Positions 33,857-41,742 of a stretch of 54,104 bases of DNA are shown here, one piece after another (positions within the stretch are counted from its first letter, which is position 1; each line of letters starts with the position of its first letter). The position numbers and the translations under genes are program-made. Source of the stretch: Bacteroidia bacterium (GTDB lineage: Bacteria > Bacteroidota > Bacteroidia > Bacteroidales > Azobacteroidaceae); assembly GCA_025996865.1 (NCBI GenBank), contig BNTV01000017.1:1-54104 (forward strand), given 5' to 3'. A model generated the notes under the pieces. It worked only from the letters and a program-made list of their open reading frames with translations, made no database searches and had not been told where the DNA came from.

Positions 33857-34128
33857 AATTGTAAAAGATTGTGGTATTGAAAGATACGGCGTGTAACAAT
33901 AAAGGCTTAAACACTACGCAGCGGAGCGTAGTTGCGTTTAAAGCCATCGTTGAACTATTGCTTCGGTAGCGGTGGGAAATGAGCGATTTTTCTCTATGGA
34001 GTTTCAATAATCGGATTGAATTCCGTCAACAAAAAAATTGGCAGGAATTTGGTGGATTATATGTTCGTTTTACCCCTTTTTTAATTTTCTAAAAAATAAC
34101 TACCTTTACCACACAAAATTTCAAAGCA
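33857..34128. other. Gap with an imperfect hairpin and a short frame
   Basis: A degenerate copy of the 35543 palindrome (ACAATAAAGGCTTAAACACT, and on) lies at about 33895-33950. A 37-codon frame at about 33979 (MSDFSLWSFNNRIEFRQQKN and on) precedes the next gene; it resembles nothing I know and may be a remnant. Confidence 0.4.
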
Positions 34129-34560
34129 ATGCAAATAACGGAAGACAACAATAATATCTACATCGCAGATTACACCATTCCCAAAGGGCGGGAAAAAGAA
34201 GATATAAAAGCGCGAGAAAAAATCATAAATGCAATATACCGAAAGTGGACTGCCGAAAATTCTGAAAAATGCGTTTTCAATGAGGCTTTAAACGATTTTA
34301 TTTATGTAAAGTTTGAGAGTATAAATGAAACGGTCAATAAAGCGGCGCGAAATTATCATTCAACTATGGCAATGTTTCTTTTGACAGAAATTCTGAAAAA
34401 TGCAAAAGTTGTGAAGTATGACAAACCCGACAAAAATACCAAAAATCAGGTAAAATATACTCAAATGATAATAATGCAGTGGGAAAAGGTAAAACTAATG
34501 GTTGGGGTGAAATCAACAGGATTGAAGATACAATATTGTATAACGTCGTTGGAACAGTAA
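34129..34560 (+). CDS. 143-residue protein, possibly phage/polymorphic-toxin-associated LPD3-like domain
   Basis: A cytoplasmic protein without signal peptide. It begins MQITEDNNNIYIADYTIPKG and ends with a block (AMFLLTEILKNAKVV; KVKLMVGVKSTGLKIQYCIT) that recalls the LPD3/BECR-linked domains found with phage head genes and polymorphic toxins. This is recalled from pattern only. It stands alone between remnants of a DUF1016 gene and an AAA ATPase, with weak TACCTTTA promoter-like sequence about 30 bp upstream. It may be a leftover of a larger mobile-element protein. Function unknown. Confidence 0.5.
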   Translation: MQITEDNNNIYIADYTIPKGREKEDIKAREKIINAIYRKWTAENSEKCVFNEALNDFIYVKFESINETVNKAARNYHSTMAMFLLTEILKNAKVVKYDKPDKNTKNQVKYTQMIIMQWEKVKLMVGVKSTGLKIQYCITSLEQ

Positions 34561-34824
34561 AAAATAAAAAAAGAACCTTTGAGAAACGCCCATTAAGTTC
34601 TTTCCTTATTTTTGTAGCCGATATAAAATCGAACTGCGTTGCAAAAGTACAACTATTTTTTTAATCCACAATATTTTTAAGCAAAAATTTTTGAGATACG
34701 GCAAAAGATGTGTTTTTTATAGTTTGGCGGTCGCTACTCCGTCCCCCCCGCTCCTGCGAAAGTGTCGGTATTTGTAGTTTTTTTATTTTCATTTTTTCCC
34801 TATCTCAAAACACAGAAAAACAGC
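34561..34824. other. Gap of about 260 bp without a gene
   Basis: It holds a minus-strand -7-like box (TACTTTTG at about 34643-34650) that leads to no recognisable gene, and a C-rich run near 34743. Nothing else is seen. Confidence 0.4.
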
Positions 34825-34900
34825 AAAAACGTGCAGTTTTATTTTGCAATATTGGAAAAAATGTGCAATTTTACAATCGAATAATTGGCGAAAATGTGCA
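34825..34900 (+). repeat. Two and a half tandem 32-bp units upstream of the AAA ATPase remnant
   Basis: GTGCA recurs at 34831, 34863 and 34896, each in the frame AAAAnGTGCAnTTTTA followed by an AATATTGG/AATAATTGG stretch. The last unit runs into the ATG at 34905. The place suggests an operator or mRNA element of the ATPase gene. Confidence 0.5.
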
Positions 34901-34904
34901 AAAT

Positions 34905-35521
34905 ATGAAAAGAGAGAGACTTGATAAATTAGAAATCTGGAAAAACTCGAGCAATCGCAAGCCGTTAATTTTAACAGGTGCGAGGCAGGTAGGTAAAACT
35001 TGGGCGAAACAATTACTGACGAATGGCTTTTGGACTCTTCTATGATTCATAAAATAAATCGCGTTTCCACACCAAAATCTCCACTGAAATTTTACGAAGA
35101 TTTCGGTGCTTTCAAACTGTTTTTGAGCGATTTAGGACTTCTGGGAGCGATGACAGGCACTTTGCCACGTCATATCGTAGAAGACGATTCTATTTATACC
35201 GAATTTAACGGTGCAATGGGAGAACAATTTGTCTGTCAGGAACTTATTGCAAACGAATTGCCCGCTTTGTTCTATTGGTTGCGCGAAGATGCCAAGCAGG
35301 AAATTGATTTTATCAGCGAAAATGAGCAGGGCGTTGTGCCGATTGAAGTAAAATCGGGTACAAATCTTTCTGCCAATTCATTTAAAGAATTTATGAAAGA
35401 ACACAACTCGCCGCTCGGTGTTAAAATTTCGGCGTTGCCATATAAAGAAAACGAAAAAGTGATAAATATGCCGCTTTACAATACTGCAAAATTTGAAAAG
35501 ATAATTAGGAATCAACGATAA
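34905..35521 (+). pseudogene. AAA ATPase with DUF4143 domain, middle deleted
   Basis: The start (KRERLDKLEIWKNSSNRKP, then LILTGARQVGKTW, the Walker A motif) and the end (HKINRVSTPKSPLKFYEDFG, FKLFLSDLGLLGAM, VPIEVKSGTNLSANSFKEF) belong to the AAA_14/DUF4143 family of about 380-440 residues. Only about 205 codons remain, in two frames that join near 35000. Walker B, sensor residues and about 200 residues are lost. Family members are common in mobile or defence-rich regions, with unclear function. Confidence 0.88.
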
Positions 35522-35542
35522 AAACAACTTGGGTTGCCTATA

Positions 35543-35591
35543 ACAATAAAGGCTTAAACGCTACGCAGCGTAGCGTTTAAGCCTTTATTGT
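35543..35591. repeat. Perfect 23-bp-arm palindrome
   Basis: ACAATAAAGGCTTAAACGCT-ACG and its exact complement are separated by CAG. It lies 21 bp after the ATPase remnant and directly before the duplicated T9SS-gene fragment. A degraded relative is at about 33895-33950. It could act as a two-way terminator. Confidence 0.7.
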
Positions 35592-35903
35592 TTCACGTAG
35601 GGATTGTCGGCATCTTCTCCGTCGATCAATTCAAACGCATAACCTTTTTTTTGCAGTGTATCCACATTGGCAGCGCCGGTAAGTGTGATGTCCAAAATAC
35701 TTGCATCAAGTGCATTAACGGCAAATTCCACTGTACGGTTAGAGGCCATATTGATAACAAATTGACTTGCCAAAGCTTCGGCATCAGAAATGGAAATAGC
35801 ACCATCGAACTTGATTTGAATGTGATTCACCTGCACACTTCCAAGATCGCCCGGAACGAGTGTCGCCGTTAAACCGTTGTTTGAATCCCACAGTTTATAG
35901 CCA
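35592..35903 (-). pseudogene. Duplicated, internally deleted fragment of the T9SS surface-protein gene
   Basis: This matches the gene at 31530-32729 from residue about 25 (GYKLWDSNNGLTATLV) to ILDITL, then jumps to TGAANVDTLQKKGYAFELID. The parent has the 7-mer AAGTGTG at both deletion ends (32070 and 32427), so 357 bp (119 codons, in frame) were lost between short repeats. The signal peptide, promoter and sorting domain are missing. Downstream sequence (35904 onward) continues as a copy of 32887 onward. Confidence 0.88.
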
Positions 35904-35905
35904 TT

Positions 35906-35953
35906 TATAATTCCCCATAAGTATAAAATAAAATATAGCTATGGGGAATTATA
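35906..35953. repeat. Inverted repeat TATAATTCCCCATA / TATGGGGAATTATA, copy 2
   Basis: Same arms and centre as 32889-32936; part of the duplicated block. Confidence 0.7.
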
Positions 35954-35987
35954 GATTTATATTTTGCCATAAGTCATATTTTTTGGC

Positions 35988-36138
35988 TAAATATTAAATT
36001 GAGGTGCTGAACCCGGAAGACCGTAAGGTCTTCTACTTGGGTAACCCCGCGGCAAGCGAAGCGCAGCCCGGGGTAGAGCAACCCATCATCATCCCATCAA
36101 CTCCGACAGGAGTTGAACTTATTTACTTCAAAAGCATT
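35988..36138. repeat. R1 repeat block, copy 2 (left arm of the composite palindrome)
   Basis: A near copy of 32971-33125 at an offset of 3017 bp. It leads directly into the long MITE copy, and an inverted R1 follows on the other side. Confidence 0.7.
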
Positions 36139-36398
36139 GGGGTGTACGACAAATTTCCCAATTAGTGTTTAACGATTATCAGGAGATGTCTCCACTCGCT
36201 GCGCTCGGTCGACATGACGCGGCTGCAAAAAGGGAAAGGAGGGGGAAGAAACGGCGGCTTCGCCGCCGTTTCTTCCCCCTCCACCCACATCTCAACGTTT
36301 TACTGTCATGTCGACTAAGCCAACGAGGAACGAGGAGGCGCATGGAGACATCTACCGATAATCGTTAAACACTAATTGGGAAATTTGTCGTACACCCA
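36139..36398. mobile_element. MITE-like palindromic element, long copy with nested hairpin
   Basis: The ends are those of the 7977-8130 element (GGGTGTACGACAAATTTCCC and complement). About 106 bp extra lie in the middle, between GTCGACATGAC and GTCATGTCGAC. The extra part contains a perfect 21-bp-arm hairpin, 36238-36282 (GGAGGGGGAAGAAACGGCGG, C, loop TTC, complement). The frames found across it are an effect of the palindrome, not genes. Confidence 0.7.
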
Positions 36399-36538
36399 GT
36401 AAATAAATTCAACTCCTCGGAGTTGAGGGGATGATGAAGGGTCGCTCTACCCCGGGCTGCGCTTCGCTTGCCGCGGGGTTACCCAAGTAGAAGACCTTAC
36501 GGTCTTCCGGGTTCAGCACCTCAATTTAATATTTAGCC
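36399..36538. repeat. R1 repeat block, inverted copy (right arm of the composite palindrome)
   Basis: The reverse complement of R1 (AAGACCTTACGGTCTTCCGG, then GTTCAGCACCTCAATTTAAT). It ends 7 bp before the recG stop. With copy 2 and the MITE it builds a 551-bp composite inverted repeat. Confidence 0.7.
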
Positions 36539-36545
36539 TTATTTT

Positions 36546-38645
36546 TCAACTAATCATAAACCACCCAACCTGTTTTTGCCGGTTCAATTTTTTCAACTGC
36601 CTGTTCAAAAGCACATTTTCAGATTTCTGGAGCGTCGAATCATCCTCAAGTGTTTCGCGAGCCAAATCACGCGCCAGTGTGAGAATTTGTCCGTCGTGCG
36701 CCAAATCGGCAATGCGGAGGTTAAAAGCAATCCCGCTCTGTTGGGTTCCGTCGATGTCGCCGGGGCCCCGCAGTTTTAAATCTTCTTCGGCAATAACAAA
36801 TCCGTCGTTGGTTTCCGTCATAATGGCAATGCGGCGACGGGTATTTTCTGATAATTCGTAGTTAGTCAGCAGGATACAAAATGACTGGTCGGCGCCTCTC
36901 CCGACCCGGCCGCGCAACTGGTGCAATTGGGCAAGCCCGAAGCGCTCGGCGTTTTCGATAATCATTACCGAAGCATTGGGAACGTTTACGCCGACTTCAA
37001 TCACCGTAGTCGCCACCATGATTTGCGTTTCTCCGGCAACAAATTTCTGCATTTCGGCGTCTTTCTCCGAGGCTTTCATCTTTCCATGTACCATTGAGAC
37101 ATGGTATTCGGGAAAAATTTCCCGGGTGGTTTCAAAACCCGCCGTCAGGTTCTTCAAATCCATCGTTTCGCTTTCTTCAATCAGGGGATAAACGATGTAA
37201 ACCTGTCGTCCTTCCTGCAACTGCCGGCGGACGGAATGGTAAAGGTTGTTGCGTTTGGCGCTGTAAATATGAATCGTTTTGACCGGTTTGCGCCCGGGAG
37301 GAAGTTCGTCGATAACCGAAACATCCAAATCGCCGTAGAAAGTCATCGCCAAAGTGCGTGGAATCGGGGTTGCAGTCATTACCAGGACATGTGGGGGAAC
37401 GGTATTTTTGTCCCAAAGTTTCGCGCGTTGTGCTACTCCGAAACGATGCTGCTCATCCACTACCACCAAACCCAGATTGGAAAAAACGACGGTATCTTCA
37501 ATCAAGGCATGTGTGCCGATAAGCAAGTGAATATCACCGTTTTGAACAGCCGGAAGAATTTCGTTCCGTATTTTTTTTCTGGAAGAACCGGTCAGTAAAC
37601 GGACTTCGATTCCCAAACCTTCTACTAAGTGCGTTATGGTTTCAAAATGCTGATTGGCAAGTATTTCCGTCGGGGCCATCAATGCTGCTTGAAAACCGTT
37701 GTCTAAAGCAATCAGGATGGAGAGTAGGGCAACCAGGGTCTTTCCGCTTCCCACATCTCCCTGCAACAAGCGGTTCATTTGCCGCCCACTGTTCATGTCG
37801 TGACGGATTTCTCGCACCACCCGTTTTTGTGCTCCGGTCAATTCAAATGGTAAATTTCTGTGATAGAAATTATTGAAAAAATCCCCAACGACAGCAAAAC
37901 GAAAACCGCCCAATCGTTTTTCGCGGTACTTCGTGACTTGTAAGATATTGAGTTGCAAGTAAAACAATTCTTCAAATTTCAGTCGGAACTGGGCTTTGCG
38001 CAAAGCAGCCGGCGATGTGGGAAAATGGATATTGCGAATGGCCTCGTCCAAGGAAATTAAACCGGCTTTTTGGATGATTTCATCCGGAAGCGTTTCGGGA
38101 ACGGGTTCTTTCAGGTTTTCAAGGACAGCTGTAATAATGCGTTGAATAGCCCGCGAATGAAGAAAAGCATTCTTCATTTTTTCGGTCGTATTGTACTGTC
38201 CCTGAACGCCTACCTCGCCATTGAAAAATTTGTCTTCCGTTTCCAGTTCGGGATGGGCAATGTTAATCCGGCCGTTAAAAACAGTTGGTTTTCCGAATAA
38301 AATGTATTCTGTTTCCGGTTTATATACATTCTGAATGGATTTGATATTCTGGAACCAAACCAAATCAATTGAACCTGTATCATCGTAAAAATCAGCCGTC
38401 AAGCGCCGTTTATGGCCTTCGCCGACTGCTTCGTAACCAAGGATTTTTCCTTTCAATTGGATGTAAGGCATATTTCCATCTATTTCCCTGATTTTGAAAA
38501 TCTTACTCCGGTCGATGTATTTGTAGGGAAAATAATACAAAATGTCTTCCCACGATGAAACCTGGATTTCTTTTTGGAGGACATCGGCTTTCCGGGGACC
38601 GATTCCCGGCAGATACATGATATTTTGGGCGCTTAAATCCGGCAT
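36546..38645 (-). CDS. recG: ATP-dependent DNA helicase RecG
   Basis: The frame is open to 38732, but the family-like start is MPDLSAQNIMYLPGIGPRKA at 38645 (699 residues), which overlaps ispD by 13 bp. It has the wedge/OB domain (VGEGHKRRLTADFYDDTGSI), helicase motifs I (LLQGDVGSGKTLVAL), II (VVVDEQHRFGV) and III (VMTATPIPRTLA), and motif VI (QLRGRVGRG). RecG remodels stalled forks and branched DNA. Length is normal. Confidence 0.95.
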   Translation of the reverse strand: MPDLSAQNIMYLPGIGPRKADVLQKEIQVSSWEDILYYFPYKYIDRSKIFKIREIDGNMPYIQLKGKILGYEAVGEGHKRRLTADFYDDTGSIDLVWFQNIKSIQNVYKPETEYILFGKPTVFNGRINIAHPELETEDKFFNGEVGVQGQYNTTEKMKNAFLHSRAIQRIITAVLENLKEPVPETLPDEIIQKAGLISLDEAIRNIHFPTSPAALRKAQFRLKFEELFYLQLNILQVTKYREKRLGGFRFAVVGDFFNNFYHRNLPFELTGAQKRVVREIRHDMNSGRQMNRLLQGDVGSGKTLVALLSILIALDNGFQAALMAPTEILANQHFETITHLVEGLGIEVRLLTGSSRKKIRNEILPAVQNGDIHLLIGTHALIEDTVVFSNLGLVVVDEQHRFGVAQRAKLWDKNTVPPHVLVMTATPIPRTLAMTFYGDLDVSVIDELPPGRKPVKTIHIYSAKRNNLYHSVRRQLQEGRQVYIVYPLIEESETMDLKNLTAGFETTREIFPEYHVSMVHGKMKASEKDAEMQKFVAGETQIMVATTVIEVGVNVPNASVMIIENAERFGLAQLHQLRGRVGRGADQSFCILLTNYELSENTRRRIAIMTETNDGFVIAEEDLKLRGPGDIDGTQQSGIAFNLRIADLAHDGQILTLARDLARETLEDDSTLQKSENVLLNRQLKKLNRQKQVGWFMIS

Positions 38646-39325
38646 TTCATCAAGGTTTGAGCGATAATCAAGTCGGCGGGTGTTGTTATCTTGATGTTTT
38701 CGCGATTCCCTTCGACCATTACGGGACGACAAATTCCGGCGGCTTCTACAACCGATACATCGTCGGTAAACCGGGGATTGCAGGTTTGTTTGTAGGCTTC
38801 AAACAAAATCTCAGCCTTGAAAACTTGCGGGGTTTGCACGAAAAAATATTTGGAACGGTCGATGGGAACGGTTGTTTGATGGTCGTCCGCAAGTTTCCGC
38901 ATCGAATCAATTACCGGAATAACGGGATAAGCGGCATCATGAATATATGCCTGTGCGTAAACAGCGGCAATTAATTCCTTGTCAATCAACGGACGAACGC
39001 CATCGTGAATAGCGATTAAAGCATTGTTTGCGCTGATTGCCGCCAAACCGTTCTTAACCGAATGAAAGCGGGTTTCTCCGCCCGAAACAATTTGATGCGG
39101 AATGGAAAAATCATAACCGGTGCAAAGATTTTCCCAATATGCTATTTGTTCGCCGGGCAAGACAAGAATGATGCAAATTTCCGGTTCGTAATCGTAAAAG
39201 GCTTGAATTGTATGCATTAGCACAGGACGGCCTTCCAAAAGCATAAACTGTTTGGGTATATCTCCACCCATCCGCAGTCCTTTTCCTCCGGCAACGATAA
39301 TCACGTATTTATTCTGCCTGTTCAT
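38633..39325 (-). CDS. ispD: 2-C-methyl-D-erythritol 4-phosphate cytidylyltransferase
   Basis: A 230-residue protein with the nucleotide-binding loop VAGGKGLRMGGDIPKQF (residues 12-28), AIHDGVRPLI and the C-terminal TDDVSVVEAAG. It joins CTP and MEP in the non-mevalonate isoprenoid pathway. Its start overlaps the xseB stop by 4 bp and its end overlaps recG by 13 bp, so xseB-ispD-recG is one translation-coupled unit. Confidence 0.95.
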   Translation of the reverse strand: MNRQNKYVIIVAGGKGLRMGGDIPKQFMLLEGRPVLMHTIQAFYDYEPEICIILVLPGEQIAYWENLCTGYDFSIPHQIVSGGETRFHSVKNGLAAISANNALIAIHDGVRPLIDKELIAAVYAQAYIHDAAYPVIPVIDSMRKLADDHQTTVPIDRSKYFFVQTPQVFKAEILFEAYKQTCNPRFTDDVSVVEAAGICRPVMVEGNRENIKITTPADLIIAQTLMKCRI

Positions 39326-39519
39326 TCAATTTCTTCCAGAATCTTTTTGGTTTCTTCATCTGCAACGAAAAGTTTGTCTTTGCAAATTTTCAACAAAGCG
39401 GAAGCTTCTTTTAACTTTTCACTTAAATCGTCCACATCCAATTGGTTACTTTCAATCAGTCCTTGGATTTGTTCCAGACGGGAATATGCTTCTTTGTATG
39501 ACGGTTCTTTTTTAGCCAT
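39322..39519 (-). CDS. xseB: Exodeoxyribonuclease VII small subunit
   Basis: A 65-residue helical protein (YKEAYSRLEQIQGLIESNQL, then DVDDLSEKLKEASALLKICK) of the XseB family. It forms exonuclease VII with XseA, which degrades single-stranded DNA. In many genomes xseA is just upstream; here the upstream gene is a divergent DUF3667 protein, so xseA must be elsewhere or lost. Confidence 0.9.
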   Translation of the reverse strand: MAKKEPSYKEAYSRLEQIQGLIESNQLDVDDLSEKLKEASALLKICKDKLFVADEETKKILEEIE

Positions 39520-39586
39520 AAATTTACAATCCTATTATTTTAATACAAACTTACATAAAAATTTTTTATATTTCACAAAAAAAATA

Positions 39587-39594
39587 TACTTTTG
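39587..39594 (+). promoter_or_regulatory. -7 box (TACTTTTG) of the DUF3667 gene
   Basis: TACTTTTG followed by CA, 17 bp before the ATG at 39611. Confidence 0.5.
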
Positions 39595-39610
39595 CAAGTA
39601 AATTTACAGT

Positions 39611-40546
39611 ATGAGCCATTCACAAGTTAGAAAAGACAAGCGTTGCCTGAATTGTGGGCATTTTGTAGCCGAACGGTTTTGCCCGGAATGCGGACAGGAA
39701 AATGTGGAAACCCGCCGGCATTTTCATTATCTGTTTGTGCATTTTTGGGCAGATTTCATTCATTACGATGGTCTGTTTTGGAAAACCGTTAAATCTTTAT
39801 ATGTTCCGGCTAAATTGACAAAGGAATATCTTGCCGGCAAACGGAAAAGCCGGGTCAATCCGGTACAATTGTATATATTTATCAGTTTTGTCGTGTTTTT
39901 TGTTCCGCATATTCTTCCCGATTTTGATGAACATTCCGAAAAACACGGGGCACAAAAAGAATCGTCGGAAGAAAATTTCTTCAGTCCGAATGATACTATC
40001 TCTTTGTTCGGATTGAAAAATATCAGGAATATAGAAGATTTGGATTCCCTCCAACAAACGCTTCCGAAAGAGGAACGATTGTCGATATATGAATACATCG
40101 TATCAAAAAGGATATTGGCTTTAAAGCAAAAGAAAAATCAAAAAGAAGGAATATCAGAAGCCTTAATGCATAATTTTCCTAAAGCCATATTTTTCTATAT
40201 GCCTGTTTTTGCTTTTTGGTTATGGCTGTTTCACAGTAAGAAAAAGTGGCTATATTTCGACCACGGTATTTATACCCTTCATTATTTTTCGTTTATTTTG
40301 TTTACTATTTTACTGTATATCATTGTCAACTGGCTGCTCGCGCTTTTTCATACGGAAACTCCCGATATCATTGCGATAGCCATGTTCGCTTATTTTATTT
40401 ATTACTTTTTTCATTCACATCGGCGGATGTATTTGGAAACTAAGGTGGTATCACGGCTTATATGCACGGCGTTATTTTTTATCAATACGATTTTCATCTT
40501 CATTTTTTTAATACTTTATGTTATAGCGGTCGCTTTATTCCATTAA
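39611..40546 (+). CDS. DUF3667-family membrane protein with N-terminal zinc ribbon
   Basis: A 311-residue protein. The N-terminus is a four-cysteine zinc-ribbon (CLNCGHFVAERFCPECGQEN), followed by the DUF3667 signature (FHYLFVHFWADFIHYDGLFW, then KTVKSLYVPAKLTKEYLAGK) and RVNPVQLYIFISFVVFFV. About five hydrophobic helices follow (residues about 95-110, 190-205, 225-245, 255-275, 285-310). The family is restricted to Bacteroidota as far as I know, and its function is unknown. Confidence 0.88.
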   Translation: MSHSQVRKDKRCLNCGHFVAERFCPECGQENVETRRHFHYLFVHFWADFIHYDGLFWKTVKSLYVPAKLTKEYLAGKRKSRVNPVQLYIFISFVVFFVPHILPDFDEHSEKHGAQKESSEENFFSPNDTISLFGLKNIRNIEDLDSLQQTLPKEERLSIYEYIVSKRILALKQKKNQKEGISEALMHNFPKAIFFYMPVFAFWLWLFHSKKKWLYFDHGIYTLHYFSFILFTILLYIIVNWLLALFHTETPDIIAIAMFAYFIYYFFHSHRRMYLETKVVSRLICTALFFINTIFIFIFLILYVIAVALFH

Positions 40547-40556
40547 CCAAACCGCT

Positions 40557-41576
40557 TTATTTCAATATCATCACTTGTATCAACTCGATATCCGGTGAGA
40601 GAAAATTCTCTTTTACCGGCTCGTCTTTGATATAATCCGTACTCAGGTATTTTTTGCTGTCGTCGGCAAACACGGTAGTAACCACAGCATCATCTCCCAG
40701 TTGGTTTTGTATCTGAACCGCTCCCAGAAAATTACCGCCGGACGAGATACCTACGCCCAAGCCCAGGTTACGAGCCAGTTTCTGAGCCATGATAATCGCA
40801 TCGCCATCGTCCACCTGAACGATTTCATCCAATTCGTCCAATTTCACAATGGAAGGGATAAATTCATCCGAAATACCTTGAATACGATGCTTGCCCACTT
40901 TGTGACCCGTACTCATCGTGGGTGAATTAGCCGGTTCGAGCGGATGAACTTTCACCTCGCTGTTGACGTTTTTCAGGTAAGCGCCCACGCCCATCACCGT
41001 ACCGCCTGTGCCGACGCCCGCCACAAACGCATCCGGAGTCAATCCCAATTGTATCAGTTGTTCTACGATTTCCGGACCGGTCATCCGGGCGTGCGCTTCA
41101 CAATTCCAACAATTATCGAATTGTCGCGGCAGGAAGATGTTGTCCGGATTTTCTTTCTTCAGATTTTCCGTCATGGCAATGCTTCCCATAAAACCACCTT
41201 CTTCCGGACTTATCAGTCGGATATTCGCCCCGAAACTTCGTATCAAATTGATACGTTCGGCGCTCATCCAGTTCGGCATGAAAATGGTAACTTCATGTCC
41301 CATCGCTTTTCCCAGAGCAGAAAACGAAATGCCCGTATTGCCGCTGGTAGCTTCCATGATATGCATGCCGGGTTGCAGTTCTCCGGATTTATACGCTTCA
41401 TCCAGAATATAATACGCTATCCGGTCTTTGATACTGCCGGTCAGGTTATGATATTCCGCTTTCGCATAAATTGTACGAAATTTTCCTTTGTATTTGTAAT
41501 TGATTTTCAATAGTGGAGTATTTCCGATAATCGACTTTAATCCCAATAACCGTTTAAGAATATTTACATTTTTCAT
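40557..41576 (-). CDS. PLP-dependent cysteine synthase family protein
   Basis: A 339-residue fold-type II PLP enzyme: Lys50 (NLTGSIKDR) as the PLP lysine, SGNTG loop ([10 protein letters not shown]), phosphate loop [10 protein letters not shown] and [10 protein letters not shown]. The family includes O-acetylserine sulfhydrylase (CysK/CysM) and cystathionine beta-synthase-like enzymes. It starts with a 17-residue extension and ends in a longer tail than CysK (310 residues), so the exact reaction is uncertain. It has its own promoter. Confidence 0.88.
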   Translation of the reverse strand: MKNVNILKRLLGLKSIIGNTPLLKINYKYKGKFRTIYAKAEYHNLTGSIKDRIAYYILDEAYKSGELQPGMHIMEATSGNTGISFSALGKAMGHEVTIFMPNWMSAERINLIRSFGANIRLISPEEGGFMGSIAMTENLKKENPDNIFLPRQFDNCWNCEAHARMTGPEIVEQLIQLGLTPDAFVAGVGTGGTVMGVGAYLKNVNSEVKVHPLEPANSPTMSTGHKVGKHRIQGISDEFIPSIVKLDELDEIVQVDDGDAIIMAQKLARNLGLGVGISSGGNFLGAVQIQNQLGDDAVVTTVFADDSKKYLSTDYIKDEPVKENFLSPDIELIQVMILK

Positions 41577-41583
41577 GCGAAAA

Positions 41584-41614
41584 TAATTTAATAATTTAAT
41601 AATTTAATAATATG
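41584..41614. repeat. Tandem 9-bp repeat (AATTTAATA)
   Basis: About three units of AATTTAATA lie in the leader between the promoter at 41680 and the cysteine synthase-like gene. Confidence 0.6.
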
Positions 41615-41679
41615 AAAATTTTCATGCTCTTTGGCGCAACTTTTGCATGTAGGTTTCATTTTGTTACTTTTTGACGCTG

Positions 41680-41687
41680 CAAAGATA
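41680..41687 (-). promoter_or_regulatory. -7 box (TATCTTTG) of the cysteine synthase-like gene
   Basis: The minus strand reads TATCTTTGCAGCG, 104 bp before the ATG; the leader is long and AT-rich. Confidence 0.5.
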
Positions 41688-41742
41688 CAAAATCGGTTGG
41701 AATTTGTGACAATTTGAATGTAATTTTTTTTATAAATTTTTT

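Noticed and set aside
34825..34900. CRISPR array
   Set aside because: Units are contiguous with no unique spacers, only two and a half copies, and no cas genes are nearby.
35585..35836. 83-codon open frame as an intact gene
   Set aside because: It is the damaged duplicate of the T9SS surface-protein gene, without signal peptide, promoter or sorting domain.
36165..36368. 67-codon open frame as a gene
   Set aside because: It lies wholly inside the MITE palindrome and nested hairpin; both strands give similar frames because of the symmetry.
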